Shown: positions 17,888 through 29,511, counted from the first letter of the stretch. The stretch is 58,515 nt of DNA from Planctomycetaceae bacterium (GCA_016795145.1 JAEUII010000129.1:1-58515), one strand, 5' to 3'. Notes: generated by a model not told the origin, from the letters alone. Made by a program: numbers and translations.

Positions 17888-17892
17888 GACGC

Positions 17893-19188
17893 TTATCTCC
17901 GCTCCACTTTCAGGCGAAGAAAATGAGTCGAGCAACTAATGCACGGATCGTATGTTCGAATCAGTCGTTCGCAGTCATCGGACATCTGCTGATCATTCGT
18001 GGTAATCACTTTCGGGATCCACTGAGCCAGATCCTTCTCAATCTGCCGTTGATTCTGTGATGTCGGCGGAACGATCTTCGCAAACTCCACTTTGCCATCT
18101 GCGCTGACTTTGTAGCGGTGGTAGATCAGCCCGCGAGGAGCTTCCGTCGCCGCACAGCCTTCTTCTTCACGGTAGTCATAGTGCTTCTTTGCCGGGACCC
18201 ATGGTTCGTAGGTCTTCAGCAGTTCCAGACCTTCCTCGAACGCATGAATCAGCTCCAGCCCCCGCGCGATGATCGCACGGAACGGATTGAAGCAGGGCAC
18301 TTCAAATCGGATCGCTTCCGCCGTTCGCCTGGCTGCGGGACTCAGCTGATCAAACGCCAGGCTGACGCGAGCCAGAGGTCCAACATAGTAGCTGGATTGC
18401 CCGTCCGTTCGAAGCGACTGAAGCGCCGTACTGTGTGCGACATGGTGCTCTGCAAATTCTGTTTCGTAGGCCGAGACTTCGATCTGCTTTCCCGACGAGC
18501 TGACGATCCTGCCCTCGTTCATCGGATACTCTGAGGGATGCTTCAGTGAGATCATCTCCCAGTCACACAAGAAGTCCGGATACTCCAGCGAGGCCACCCA
18601 CTTTGTGGTTTCGATCGCGGCTTCCAGTCCCCATTGAAAGTCCGGAATGAGACGCTGAAGATCATTCTTCGAAGGCGCTCGATGAAATCCTCCTACCGCA
18701 ACATTGACCGGATGGATGGCACGTCCACCAAGAACCTCAAGCAGCTGATTGCCATGCTTCTTCAGCCGCAGTCCTCTTGAAACTTCCTGAGGAAATCTCT
18801 GAGCCAGTTCGATGCCGCTTACACAGCCGAAGAAATCCGGAGCCTGCAGCAAATGCACGTGCAGCCCATGGCTTTCAATCCACTCGCCACAATACAACAG
18901 TCGCCGGAGTCTTCGAACTTCTTCCGGAATCATGATGCCCAGCGCGTTTTCCAGAGCATGGACGGCCGTCATCTGATACGCCACCGGACAGATGCCACAG
19001 ATGCGAGCCGTGATGTCCGGAACTTCTTCGAGCGGTCGACCTCGCAGGAATCCTTCGAAGAACCGAGGAGGTTCGTAGATCGACAGCTTCACATCGTCGA
19101 CCCTGTTACCATCGAGTTTCACATGAAGCCCGCCTTCGCCTTCCACGCGAGTCAGTGCTTCCACCCGAATCGTTCGCTCGGTCGCCAC
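17893..19188 (-). CDS. [NiFe]-hydrogenase large (alpha) subunit, group 3-like
   Basis: 431 residues, GTG start with AAGGAGG six bases upstream (19193-19200). The N-terminal nickel-binding motif is RICGICPVAYQMTAVHA (residues about 62-78). The C-terminal motif is DPCISCSTH, followed by FLRLKVERR, the peptide that the maturation protease would remove. The motif variants and length fit the cytoplasmic bidirectional group 3 (3b/sulfhydrogenase-alpha type) better than membrane-bound uptake enzymes. Oddly, no small subunit, diaphorase, NAD(P)-binding or Hyp genes lie next to it. Upstream is the divergent dnaX region and downstream only the protease gene. A partner must be encoded elsewhere if the enzyme is functional. 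Confidence 0.88.
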   Translation of the reverse strand: MATERTIRVEALTRVEGEGGLHVKLDGNRVDDVKLSIYEPPRFFEGFLRGRPLEEVPDITARICGICPVAYQMTAVHALENALGIMIPEEVRRLRRLLYCGEWIESHGLHVHLLQAPDFFGCVSGIELAQRFPQEVSRGLRLKKHGNQLLEVLGGRAIHPVNVAVGGFHRAPSKNDLQRLIPDFQWGLEAAIETTKWVASLEYPDFLCDWEMISLKHPSEYPMNEGRIVSSSGKQIEVSAYETEFAEHHVAHSTALQSLRTDGQSSYYVGPLARVSLAFDQLSPAARRTAEAIRFEVPCFNPFRAIIARGLELIHAFEEGLELLKTYEPWVPAKKHYDYREEEGCAATEAPRGLIYHRYKVSADGKVEFAKIVPPTSQNQRQIEKDLAQWIPKVITTNDQQMSDDCERLIRTYDPCISCSTHFLRLKVERR

Positions 19189-19745
19189 GCTGTCCTCCTT
19201 AGTTCCTCATGCAAGCGGTTCTGTCAGAACTGGCATGATAAAGGAAGTGCGGCCAAAAAGGAGCATCGGCGAGCCGCAGCGTGACTCCAGCCTGTCGGAC
19301 GTACATGTCAGACTGAAATCGTTTGCTGCGACATCGCCGATGCACAGTGCCGGCGACGTGAAACGTCACCGGAAAATTCAAATCGAAGCTGCACACAAGG
19401 CTTCGTAACGGACCTCAGGAATCGAAGGTCCCTGCTTCAGAAGAGATGCCGACGGACCCCATAGCAATCAACGTGCCACGCCGATTGACACGTTTTTCGT
19501 TCGTTCCACGCAAAATGGGAGAACTTGTCCGGCAGCCCGTGAAACAGCCTTTTTCGCCAATGGAAAGACTGTTTCCAGGCCGCTTACGGGATGCAAGCTG
19601 ATGCACAGAACAGAGATTCAGGCGTCTGCATGTTCGGCGGTTGTTGATGGTCGAAGTGTGGAAAGGGCGTTGAGTGGATGACTGCGGTGATTTCCGTCAC
19701 AATGCTGCCCGCCGAATCAGGCACCTTTCGTACAGGAAATCAGAA
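19189..19745. other. Intergenic region between hydrogenase and dnaX
   Basis: These 557 bases separate divergent genes and should hold both promoters. Nearest the hydrogenase is its strong ribosome binding site. A 65-codon minus-strand frame (19199-19396) ends just before that site, but it has no recognisable motif, and no cysteine pattern of a hydrogenase small subunit. I searched by eye for the SRP RNA often found next to dnaX and did not see its conserved core. 19674-19745 may belong to dnaX if the upstream GTG is used. Confidence 0.5.
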
Positions 19746-21836
<2,091 letters not shown>

Positions 21837-21908
21837 GCTTCGCGAGTGAGTCATTCGCGGGGTTGAATTCACAGGATTGAATCGAGCAACTACGAAGGAA
21901 TCAGGATC

Positions 21909-22268
21909 ATGTTTGGTGGACTCAAGAACCTGGCCAATATGGCAAATCTTGCACGCAATGCAGGAGACATCCAGGCGAAGGTCGGTGAAGCCAAAGAACG
22001 CATTTCACGCATGGAAGTGGAAGGCACTGCAGGCGGTGATGCAGTCACCGTTCGCATGACCGGCGACTTTCAGGTTCGAACGGTCATGATTCACCCGTGG
22101 CTGATTGAATCAAAGAACCAGCAACTGATTCAGCAGCTGTGTGCAGAAGCAATGACAGCCGCGATTCAGAAGGCGAAGGAAACGGCCGCTCAGGAGATGG
22201 CTCGGCTGGCGGAAGAGATGAACATTCCGGGCATGCAGGACGCACTGTCGAAGATGGGACTTGGCTGA
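21909..22268 (+). CDS. YbaB/EbfC nucleoid-associated protein
   Basis: 119 residues. It is a small homodimeric DNA-binding protein of the YbaB/EbfC family, located in the nucleoid. A central segment ([20 protein letters not shown]) matches the conserved GG-x-VxVxxxG-x-V pattern, and the C-terminal helix ([17 protein letters not shown]) fits the dimer arm. The N-terminus [20 protein letters not shown] replaces the usual Met-rich helix. The ATG at 21909 is preceded by AAGGAATCAGGATC. It lies between dnaX (72 bases upstream) and recR, the classic dnaX-ybaB-recR order. Confidence 0.92.
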   Translation: MFGGLKNLANMANLARNAGDIQAKVGEAKERISRMEVEGTAGGDAVTVRMTGDFQVRTVMIHPWLIESKNQQLIQQLCAEAMTAAIQKAKETAAQEMARLAEEMNIPGMQDALSKMGLG

Positions 22269-22269
22269 T

Positions 22270-22896
22270 ATGAGCAAGCAGAAGATGGATCCGCAGGAGC
22301 ATCCGTACGGACCAGCCGTCGCACGACTGATCGACGAATTCGGCAAGCTGCCGGGGATCGGGCGGAAGTCTGCGGAACGCCTGGCGAACTACGTGCTGTC
22401 GTCATCGAACGAAGAAGCGAATGGTCTTGCCGATGCCATTCGTAACGTCAAAACCTCCGTACGTCGATGTTCGATGTGCTTCAATCTGACGGAAGAACCG
22501 CTCTGTCGTATCTGCAGAGATTCTCGCCGTGATCAGCATGTTGTCTGCGTGGTGGAACAGCCCAAGGACGTTGTGGCTCTGGAATCTTCCGGTGCCTATA
22601 ACGGGCTCTACCACGTGCTCGGTGGCCGCATCGCACCACTGGAAGGCATCGGCCCTGAAGATCTGACGATCCATCAACTGGTGCACCGCATTCGCAAAGC
22701 CGGCATCACAGAACTTGTCATGGCCACGAACCCAACACTGGAAGGCGACGGAACCGCGCTGTTCATCACCAATCTGCTTCAAAATGACCCGGTCCGGATT
22801 ACTCGTCTTGCCCGAGGCATCGCATCGGGCAGCGTCCTGGAATTCGCCAACCGCGAAATGCTGGCCGATGCACTACGAGGTCGGCAGCAGTTTTAA
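22270..22896 (+). CDS. recR: Recombination protein RecR
   Basis: 208 residues from the ATG at 22270, one base after the ybaB stop; a TTG at 22261 would overlap ybaB. RecR works with RecO/RecF in loading RecA at gaps. Visible features are the helix-hairpin-helix [20 protein letters not shown], the four-cysteine zinc finger [18 protein letters not shown], and the Toprim domain [20 protein letters not shown] followed by [33 protein letters not shown] and [15 protein letters not shown] complete the family pattern. The length is normal (about 200 residues). Confidence 0.95.
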   Translation: MSKQKMDPQEHPYGPAVARLIDEFGKLPGIGRKSAERLANYVLSSSNEEANGLADAIRNVKTSVRRCSMCFNLTEEPLCRICRDSRRDQHVVCVVEQPKDVVALESSGAYNGLYHVLGGRIAPLEGIGPEDLTIHQLVHRIRKAGITELVMATNPTLEGDGTALFITNLLQNDPVRITRLARGIASGSVLEFANREMLADALRGRQQF

Positions 22897-22992
22897 GTGT
22901 AGAGCGATCGTCCTCGATCGCTTGCAGGTGTTCAGTTTTCAGGGTTCAGAGGTGTGGTAGTTTTGAAGCGATTGAGGACAATCGCTCTACAC
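22897..22992. terminator. Repeat-derived hairpin between convergent recR and MFS genes
   Basis: GTGTAGAGCGATCGTCCTCG (from 22897) and the inverse TTGAGGACAATCGCTCTACA (to about 22991) form two arms of about 26 bases with roughly 20 matches, around a 43-base spacer. Each arm begins at the base after, or at, the neighbouring stop codon, so the element fills the whole gap and probably serves both genes. The same motif is at 2801-2826 and, degenerately, at 42209-42232. Confidence 0.6.
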
Positions 22993-24419
22993 TACTCTGC
23001 GGGCTCACCGGGCAGGCGATAGAACAAACAGATCGGCAGCATGAACACGGCGAGTGATGCGAACATGATCCACTGCAGCGGGCCTTCGGCGCCTTTGCCG
23101 CCGATTTGAACCTGGATCATTCCGACGATCGCAACGTAGGCGGCTGACAGCAGGATGCCGATCCAGGTCATGAAGTTCTGAACGCCGATCACGCGTCCCT
23201 TCAGATCCGCTGGTGGTGCCTGCTGGAGATAGACCTGAACGGGAACAACGAACATTCCCGCGGAGACTCCCAGCAGCACCATGCTCAGCCGAAGAAACCA
23301 CTCAAACCCGTCGGCTCCCAGGCTCGCGAAGATCGACGCATCCGGTGCTCCGGCGCTGGATGGCTTTCCCATGAGTCCCGTTGCCAGCAAACCAATCAGG
23401 GCCAGTGATATCATCAACAGCCACGCGCCGGATCGAACCCAGATTTGCCCGCTTTGTCCTTTGCCAAGGAATCCCGCCACGATGCATCCGGCTGCGATTC
23501 CAAACCCGATTCCGGCCACCATAAGACTTGTCCGAGTCGCGCTGAGCCCAAAGGTGCTCTTGCCCAGAGTGTTCACAGCCATCTGAGTCACACCGCCGAG
23601 GAACCAAAAGACGGTGGCGATGATCAATGCCATCAGCAGTCCTTTCTGCCGTCGGATCAAGTCCCAGATGGAGCGAGGGATAAAGAGGTTCTCGCCACGA
23701 AATGGAAGATCGGGCACAGCCACTCGAGTCTTCGGCAGGATCAGTGATGACATTGTGCCGACCACCGCGATGGCGACGGCCACGATACTTCCCATCCACA
23801 GCTGGCCACTGATGCTGTCGACCGCGATTCCCGCACAGGCGGTTCCAAAGATGATTGCAAGAAACGTCGTCATCTGAACCGCGCCATTAACAGGCCGCAG
23901 TTGAGGTTCAGGAAACAGTTCCGGCAGGACTCCGTATTTGGATGGCCCAAAGATCGCGCTGTGCGCACCCATGAGAGCAAGGATGGAAATCAGCAGCACG
24001 AGCTGCGCATCGGCTGACAGACCCGGGATAAGCAACACCAGCAGGCCAGCGAGCGTGATTCCGATCTCTGCGACTTTGCAGCCAACGATAACCACCTGCT
24101 TCGAGAGCCGGTCGGACAAATATCCGCCAAGCCCTGACAGCAGAACGAACGGAATGGCAAAGGCCGCCATGGCCAGCGGTTGGCGATCCGGACCGGCTTT
24201 TCCATTCACCTGAGACAAACACGTCAGCAGAACCATCTGCTTGAAGTAGTTGTCATTGAACGCGCCAAGAAACTGAGTTGTCAGGAATCCCCAGAAGCCG
24301 GCCGTTTGCTGGAACTGCGTTCCTGCATAGACCGGTTGTCCAGAAGACAGGCCTGAACCATTCGGTGACTCATTCACGGAATCGTCCATTGAATAAGGAC
24401 TCTTTTTCAACTCACTCAT
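22992..24419 (-). CDS. MFS transporter, lysophospholipid-transporter (LplT)-like
   Basis: 475 residues with about 12 membrane segments. The sequence FLTTQFLGAFNDNYFKQMVL (residues about 45-65) is characteristic of LplT and of transporter halves fused to acyltransferases, which flip lysophospholipids across the inner membrane. HSAIFGPSKYGVLPELFPE followed by NGAVQMTTFLAIIFG (about 153-190) is also typical. No acyltransferase domain is present and none is adjacent, so the substrate is inferred only from the family. The ATG is preceded by AGGAAGAGGCTCG. The ~39 N-terminal residues are hydrophilic. It converges with recR. Confidence 0.82.
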   Translation of the reverse strand: MSELKKSPYSMDDSVNESPNGSGLSSGQPVYAGTQFQQTAGFWGFLTTQFLGAFNDNYFKQMVLLTCLSQVNGKAGPDRQPLAMAAFAIPFVLLSGLGGYLSDRLSKQVVIVGCKVAEIGITLAGLLVLLIPGLSADAQLVLLISILALMGAHSAIFGPSKYGVLPELFPEPQLRPVNGAVQMTTFLAIIFGTACAGIAVDSISGQLWMGSIVAVAIAVVGTMSSLILPKTRVAVPDLPFRGENLFIPRSIWDLIRRQKGLLMALIIATVFWFLGGVTQMAVNTLGKSTFGLSATRTSLMVAGIGFGIAAGCIVAGFLGKGQSGQIWVRSGAWLLMISLALIGLLATGLMGKPSSAGAPDASIFASLGADGFEWFLRLSMVLLGVSAGMFVVPVQVYLQQAPPADLKGRVIGVQNFMTWIGILLSAAYVAIVGMIQVQIGGKGAEGPLQWIMFASLAVFMLPICLFYRLPGEPAE

Positions 24420-24760
24420 CGAGCCTCTTCCTGTCTTTCAGCGACGGATCTCAAGTCTCACTTGAATACGGCCTGGCGATTTCTGACTCGCTGACTGCCT
24501 GACTGGACTGCCTGACTGGACTACCCACGTCAGGCGGAACAAATTTGCGAGCATCGATCTCAGCCCGTTCTCGGTCCGAATGATAGAACCTGGCAACTGA
24601 TTGCAGAACGGCAGGATTTGACCGGTCTGGCAGAAAGCCGATTTCCTTGCAGATTTCGACCAGGACCGGGGAATTTTCGCAGCCGGTTGCGAGTCTGAAC
24701 TTTTCGACGCACAATCTGCCCGCTGTTTTTTCGACTCCATGTCTTTTTGAGAACTCCGTC

Positions 24761-26806
24761 ATGAAGATCTTTCGATTCACGCTTTTGACTGTGATGGTCG
24801 CCTTCAGTGCGGTCGCCAAAGCGGATGAAGGAATGTGGCTGTTCAATGATCTGCCACTCGAACTTCTGAAGCAAAAGTATGGCTTTGAACCATCAAAGGA
24901 ATGGGCTGAACACCTGATGAAGTCGAGTGTTCGCTTCAACGTGGGTGGTTCTGGTTCTTTCATTTCCAGCACCGGCCTCGTTCTGACGAATCATCACGTC
25001 GGATCGGACACGCTGTTCAAGCTGTCAACGCCTGAACGCAACATCATGGAAGTCGGCTACCTCGCGAAGACTCAGGCGGAAGAGCTGAAGGCACCGGACC
25101 TGGAACTTAATCAGCTCGTCGAAATCAAAGACGTGACCGATGAAGTCAAAGGCGCGGTGAAGTCAGACATGACTCCTGAGCAGGCCGTGGCAGCTCGTCG
25201 CGCAGTGATTGCTCGCATTGAAAAGGCATCGCTCGATGCAACCGGACTGAAGAGCACCGTGACGACTTTGTACGGTGGTGGTCGCTACCATCTGTATCTC
25301 TACAAAAAGTACACCGACGTTCGACTGGTCTGGGCACCGGAAACCGCCATAGCGTTTTTCGGAGGCGATGCGGACAACTTCGAGTATCCTCGATTCTGTC
25401 TGGATGCGACGATTTTCCGAGTCTACGAAAACGACAAGCCAGCGAAGATTGACCACTTTCTGAAGTGGTCGGCGAATGGGCCGGATGAAAAAGAAGTGGT
25501 GTTCGTGTCAGGCCATCCTGGCCGAACCAGTCGAATCTTCACGATGGATGCTCTGAAGTATCAGCGTGATGTGGCGCAACCTGCAGGATTGACGAACCTT
25601 CGTCGTCAGGAAATTCTGCTCCAGCAGTACGGTTTGCGAAGCACCGAGAATGCTCGCCGAGCCCGTGACGATCTGTTTGGAGTTCAGAATTCCCGCAAGG
25701 CTCGCCTGGGTATGCTGGCCGGACTGCAGGATCCAGTCGTGATGGCTGAAAAGGCCGCTGCGGAGAAGGCTCTGCTGGAAGCTGTGAACGCCGATCCCAA
25801 ACTGAAACCACTGGCCGGTGCATGGACATCGATTTCAGAGACGATCAAGAAGCGAACAGAGATCACGGGCAAGGGCGTTGCGGTGAACTCGCAGCTGTTC
25901 GGCCTTGCACTGGAACTTGTACAGATGGCCGAGGAAGATCAGAAGCCGTCTGAACAGCGACTGCCGGAATTCTCCGACGCGGGCCGTGAGTCATTGCTTC
26001 AGCAGCTGTACTCAGAAGCTCCAATCTATGCAGACCTTGACCAGGTTCTTCTAGCGGACTCAATCTCGAAGACGCTTGAACAGCGTGGTGGCGATGATCC
26101 GCTATGCCAGCAGATTCTGGCTGGCAAGAGTCCTTCGGAACGCGCGGCCGAGCTCATTCGGGGAACTGAGCTTGCGAGCGTCGAATATCGTAAGAAGGTC
26201 GCAGCTGGTGGACTCGAAGGCATCAAGTCTTCAAAGGATCCGATGATTCAGTTGGCAATGATTATCAACCCGGAAGTTCGACGTCAGCGAGCGGTGACTG
26301 AACAGCTGGATGAGCAGGATAAGCAGGCGTATGCTCAGATCGCAGAAGCTCGCTTCGCGGTGCATGGCACGTCAGTGTATCCCGACGCCACGTTCACGCT
26401 GCGACTGGCGTTTGGCCCTGTGATGGGCTATGAGCAGGACGGTCAGCAGATTCCGGCCTGGACGACACTTGGTGGAGCTTACGAACATGAAAAGAAGCAT
26501 GCCGGTCAGTCAGACTATGTGCTTCCGAAGTCATGGAAGGACGCTGAGCCAAGTCTCGTGAAGAACACGCCGTTCAATTTTGTTTCAACGGCCGACATCA
26601 TCGGAGGCAACTCCGGAAGTCCGGTCGTGAACCGCAACGGGGAACTGGTCGGCCTGATCTTTGACGGCAACATTCAATCGCTGTCAGGCAACTACGTGTA
26701 TACCGAAAAGCAGAGCCGATCGGTGTCAGTGCATTCCAGCGCATTGCGGGAAGCTTTGCAGGTTGTGTACGGTGCATCGCATATTGTGAAAGAGCTGGGC
26801 AAGTAG
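24761..26806 (+). CDS. S46 family peptidase (dipeptidyl-peptidase 7/11-like)
   Basis: 681 residues from the ATG at 24761. A signal peptide (MKIFRFTLLTVMVAFSAVAK, cut near ADEG) directs export. S46 peptidases are periplasmic or surface serine aminopeptidases that release dipeptides. GMWLFNDLPLELLKQKYGF is the typical start of the mature enzyme. The catalytic His is His79 in LTNHHVGSD, and the Ser is Ser618 in IIGGNSGSPVVNRNGELVG. GDADNFEYPRFCLDATIFR carries the conserved acidic residue region. The length (about 700) is normal. S1-subsite residues that separate DPP7 from DPP11 cannot be judged by eye. The upstream gap contains an imperfect 13-base tandem repeat (CTGCCTGACTGGA, about 24497-24522). 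Confidence 0.92.
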   Translation: MKIFRFTLLTVMVAFSAVAKADEGMWLFNDLPLELLKQKYGFEPSKEWAEHLMKSSVRFNVGGSGSFISSTGLVLTNHHVGSDTLFKLSTPERNIMEVGYLAKTQAEELKAPDLELNQLVEIKDVTDEVKGAVKSDMTPEQAVAARRAVIARIEKASLDATGLKSTVTTLYGGGRYHLYLYKKYTDVRLVWAPETAIAFFGGDADNFEYPRFCLDATIFRVYENDKPAKIDHFLKWSANGPDEKEVVFVSGHPGRTSRIFTMDALKYQRDVAQPAGLTNLRRQEILLQQYGLRSTENARRARDDLFGVQNSRKARLGMLAGLQDPVVMAEKAAAEKALLEAVNADPKLKPLAGAWTSISETIKKRTEITGKGVAVNSQLFGLALELVQMAEEDQKPSEQRLPEFSDAGRESLLQQLYSEAPIYADLDQVLLADSISKTLEQRGGDDPLCQQILAGKSPSERAAELIRGTELASVEYRKKVAAGGLEGIKSSKDPMIQLAMIINPEVRRQRAVTEQLDEQDKQAYAQIAEARFAVHGTSVYPDATFTLRLAFGPVMGYEQDGQQIPAWTTLGGAYEHEKKHAGQSDYVLPKSWKDAEPSLVKNTPFNFVSTADIIGGNSGSPVVNRNGELVGLIFDGNIQSLSGNYVYTEKQSRSVSVHSSALREALQVVYGASHIVKELGK

Positions 26807-26819
26807 TTCGCGGATGCTT

Positions 26820-26962
26820 GTAGGTCCTTTCTGCCGGAAAGGACATTCGCCGCGAGGCGAACCTCGTGTGTACGTCGCTGAGGATTACCAGCTTCATCAA
26901 ACGATGACGTGCACCAAAGTCGCAGCAAGCTGCGAAGTCCTGCCCGGCAGGCAGGACCTACC
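26820..26962. repeat. Inverted pair of the AGGACCTAC repeat family
   Basis: GTAGGTCCTTTCTGCCGGAA (from 26820) and GTCCTGCCCGGCAGGCAGGA (from about 26937) are opposite-oriented members of one palindromic family. A third member is at 161-200 near the window start. They lie between the S46 peptidase gene and the next gene. Confidence 0.55.
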
Positions 26963-26995
26963 GAATCCGCGACCTTTCAAACTGCGAATCTCATC

Positions 26996-27025
26996 ATCTC
27001 CCGCTGCAGTCATGATGCAGCGGGA
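26996..27025. other. Hairpin upstream of unknown gene
   Basis: ATCTCCCGCTGCA and TGCAGCGGGAGAT form a 13-bp stem just 19 bases before the ATG at 27044. No T-tract follows. It could end transcription from the peptidase gene or control translation of the next gene. Confidence 0.5.
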
Positions 27026-27043
27026 GATTTCGTTGAGAGACTT

Positions 27044-27922
27044 ATGTTATCAGATCTTCACAACCTTCCGTCATTTCGAAACAGCGGCTTTCCAGGGCTC
27101 ATCGATTGGGCTCGTGGTCGCGGGATTTCGTTCGGTCTTGAACGATCCGTTCGGATTCGAAATGGAAACCTTGAGACACATCGATGTCTGTTATCGTTTG
27201 TGAAGATATCGCTGGAGGATGGAGTCTCCGGTACGTCGCTGGATGCCACGGGCTCCGAGTATGATTTTGATCCAAGGTTGCTGTTTGAGATTTGTCGGCT
27301 GCTGAGATGTCCTGACAAGGTGCTGGAGAGTATTGCTCGCTTTCAGAACGCAGCGCGTTTCATTCACTTCGGTTTTGAAGACAGCGCGACCAGTACGATT
27401 GTGAAATGCTATCTGGAACTTCCGCCCATCGAACCGGCTTTCGGGACGGGGCGAGTCGATTCCGACGCTCGAATTCAGTTCTTCGGCTACAAGTGGAACA
27501 TGGCAAATTCCGAAGACGCCGCGCTGACGGTGTATCGAACTTGGCTGGCAGACGATGGGCACACGAGTCTGCAGAAATTTCTCACCGAGACGCCAGCGTT
27601 GTTTCAGTCGTTTGCTGCAAGCCTTTTGGAGCAGGTTGCTCGAAGCCCACAATCTCTTGCGCCGCAGGATTTCACGTTGCTGGAAGTTCGCGACGAAGGA
27701 AGTCCTCGCTGTTCGTGGGATCTGAATATCTACGACACCGGGTTGACGATTGGTCAGTTGGCCGATTCAAACATGTTGCCGGAATCAGTTGTGGACGAGG
27801 CTCAGATCGCACGCTGGCGAGAGTCTGTTTCCAGTCGGTTGGTGGGGCACGTGGCGACTGGGCATGACCGGCATGGTACTCCCTTCCTGACCATCTACTA
27901 TGGCGGTGCAGAAGTTGGTTGA
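27044..27922 (+). CDS. Hypothetical protein
   Basis: 292 residues from the ATG at 27044; an upstream in-frame start (26909) would run through repeat sequence and is unlikely. I do not recognise a family. There is no signal peptide, membrane segment or metal-binding motif. Identifiable stretches are WARGRGISFGLERSVRIRNG (residues about 16-35), FDPRLLFEICRLLRCPDKVL (about 84-103), a beta-rich middle (IVKCYLELPPIEPAFGTG) and a C-terminal part ending TPFLTIYYGGAEVG. Codon use looks like that of its neighbours. It is monocistronic between the peptidase and oxidoreductase genes, and probably a cytoplasmic soluble protein. Confidence 0.7.
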   Translation: MLSDLHNLPSFRNSGFPGLIDWARGRGISFGLERSVRIRNGNLETHRCLLSFVKISLEDGVSGTSLDATGSEYDFDPRLLFEICRLLRCPDKVLESIARFQNAARFIHFGFEDSATSTIVKCYLELPPIEPAFGTGRVDSDARIQFFGYKWNMANSEDAALTVYRTWLADDGHTSLQKFLTETPALFQSFAASLLEQVARSPQSLAPQDFTLLEVRDEGSPRCSWDLNIYDTGLTIGQLADSNMLPESVVDEAQIARWRESVSSRLVGHVATGHDRHGTPFLTIYYGGAEVG

Positions 27923-28118
27923 CGGGGTCGGTGGATTATGATGAGAAATGCTCACCGAATTGCAGTGAATTCACTGAAAGCTGGCTGAATGCTTGACCTT
28001 GTCGCTTTGCCAGGTCACCCTTCTGAAAACTCGATGAACACTTCGAGTGACTGCGAAATGACTTTGGCGGCATCAGGTGCCGTCCACCCTTCTTCATTCT
28101 TCAGGTTCGGGTCCCGCC

Positions 28119-29429
28119 ATGAATACTCAGACGAACGACAACACATCCCGTCGTAATTTTCTTGCGGCCACCGCCGCTGGCACTGCCGCACTGGCCGCTG
28201 TTCCTCAGTCGCTTTCCGCCGGAGCCTGGGCAGGCGGCAGCGACCTGCTGAAAGTGGGCCTGGTGGGCGTTGGTGGGCGCGGCACGGGAGCTGCCGAGCA
28301 GGCTTTGAATGCTGATCCCGGGACTGTCCTGGTCGCTTTGGGCGATGCGTTTGAAGACGCCGTCGCCCGAGGTCGCCGCCAGTTGACTCGTATGTTCAAC
28401 AAGGACGGAACTGCTCCGCGGGTGACCGTGGATGATGATCATGCGTTTGTCGGATTCGATGCCTACAAGAAGGTGATCGAGTGCAGCGATGTGGTGCTGC
28501 TGGCGTCAACTCCTCACTTCCGTCCGGAACATCTTCGAGCCAGCGTCGAAGCGGGCAAGCATGTCTTCTGCGAAAAGCCCGTAGCTGTCGATGCACCAGG
28601 CGTTCGATCAGTTCTTGCATCGTCTGCCCTTGCTGAACAGAAGAAGCTGAATCTGGTCTCCGGACTGTGCTGGCGTTACCACCCAGGAAAGAGAGCCACG
28701 TTTGAGCAGATTCGCAATGGTGCCATTGGTGACATCGTCACGATGCAGTGCAGTTACATGACCGGCGGCGTCTGGGATCCTCGTCGTCGTCCAGACGAAT
28801 GTAAGTCCGAAATGGAATACCAGATGCGCAACTGGTACTACTACACATGGCTGTCAGGTGACTTCAACGTTGAGCAGCACATTCATAGCCTGGACAAGAT
28901 GATGTGGGCGATGAACGATGAACCACCGACCACGATCAGCGGTTCTGGCGGTCGACAGGTGCGAACCGATGCGAAGTATGGCAACATCTACGATCACTTT
29001 GATGTTGTGTACACCTGGGAAAACGGTGTGAAGGCCTTCGCTCGTGCTCGCCACTGGCCAAACTGTGAAAACGAAGTCGAAGACTACATCTTCGGCACGA
29101 AGGGCCGAGTGGATGTGATGGGTCACAAGATCATGGACCACAGGGGCAATGTAATCTGGAAGTACGATGGGCCGGATGGCGACATGTACCAGATCGAACA
29201 CAATGAGCTGTTCGCAGCCATCCGTGCAGGCAAGGTCATCAACAACGGTGATTACATGTGCAAGAGCACGTTGATGGCAATCGCCGGACGACTGGCCGCC
29301 TACACAGGCCAGCGTCTGACCTGGGATGCCGTGATGAAGTCGACGGAAGATCTGAGCCCGAAGTCCTACGAATGGGCTGACAATCCAGTTCCTCCTGTCG
29401 CGATCCCAGGCAAGACGCCATTCGTCTAA
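28119..29429 (+). CDS. Gfo/Idh/MocA family oxidoreductase with Tat signal
   Basis: 436 residues from the ATG at 28119. The N-terminus TSRRNFLAATAAGTAALAAV is a twin-arginine signal, so the folded enzyme with its cofactor is exported. The Rossmann motif is LLKVGLVGVGGRGTGAAEQA (GxGxxG), and the conserved EKP is in VFCEKPVAVDAPGV. The C-terminal domain (FNVEQHIHSLDKMMWAMND) has the His-containing pattern common in the large planctomycete expansion of this family. It probably catalyses NAD(P)-dependent oxidation or reduction of a sugar or inositol-like compound; the substrate is unknown. A strong terminator follows. Confidence 0.92.
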   Translation: MNTQTNDNTSRRNFLAATAAGTAALAAVPQSLSAGAWAGGSDLLKVGLVGVGGRGTGAAEQALNADPGTVLVALGDAFEDAVARGRRQLTRMFNKDGTAPRVTVDDDHAFVGFDAYKKVIECSDVVLLASTPHFRPEHLRASVEAGKHVFCEKPVAVDAPGVRSVLASSALAEQKKLNLVSGLCWRYHPGKRATFEQIRNGAIGDIVTMQCSYMTGGVWDPRRRPDECKSEMEYQMRNWYYYTWLSGDFNVEQHIHSLDKMMWAMNDEPPTTISGSGGRQVRTDAKYGNIYDHFDVVYTWENGVKAFARARHWPNCENEVEDYIFGTKGRVDVMGHKIMDHRGNVIWKYDGPDGDMYQIEHNELFAAIRAGKVINNGDYMCKSTLMAIAGRLAAYTGQRLTWDAVMKSTEDLSPKSYEWADNPVPPVAIPGKTPFV

Positions 29430-29471
29430 ACGAGAGATCTGGTGTTCTGACCAGACCATCTCGAACTTCCA

Positions 29472-29511
29472 ACACCCCTGTTCTGTCACACAGCAACAGG
29501 GGTGCTTTTTT
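29472..29511 (+). terminator. Rho-independent terminator
   Basis: CACCCCTGTT (29473-29482) pairs perfectly with AACAGGGGTG (29495-29504), followed by CTTTTTT. It ends the oxidoreductase transcript 43 bases after its stop and before the DinB gene. Confidence 0.85.

Noticed and set aside
19199..19396. 65-codon minus-strand frame directly upstream of the hydrogenase gene, considered as a small-subunit remnant
   Set aside because: It has no CxxC iron-sulfur ligands or any similarity I recognise to hydrogenase small subunits. Its end next to the ribosome binding site is likely chance.
19400..19745. SRP RNA (ffs), often adjacent to dnaX
   Set aside because: The conserved tetraloop region and GGAAG/AGCAGCC core could not be found on either strand.
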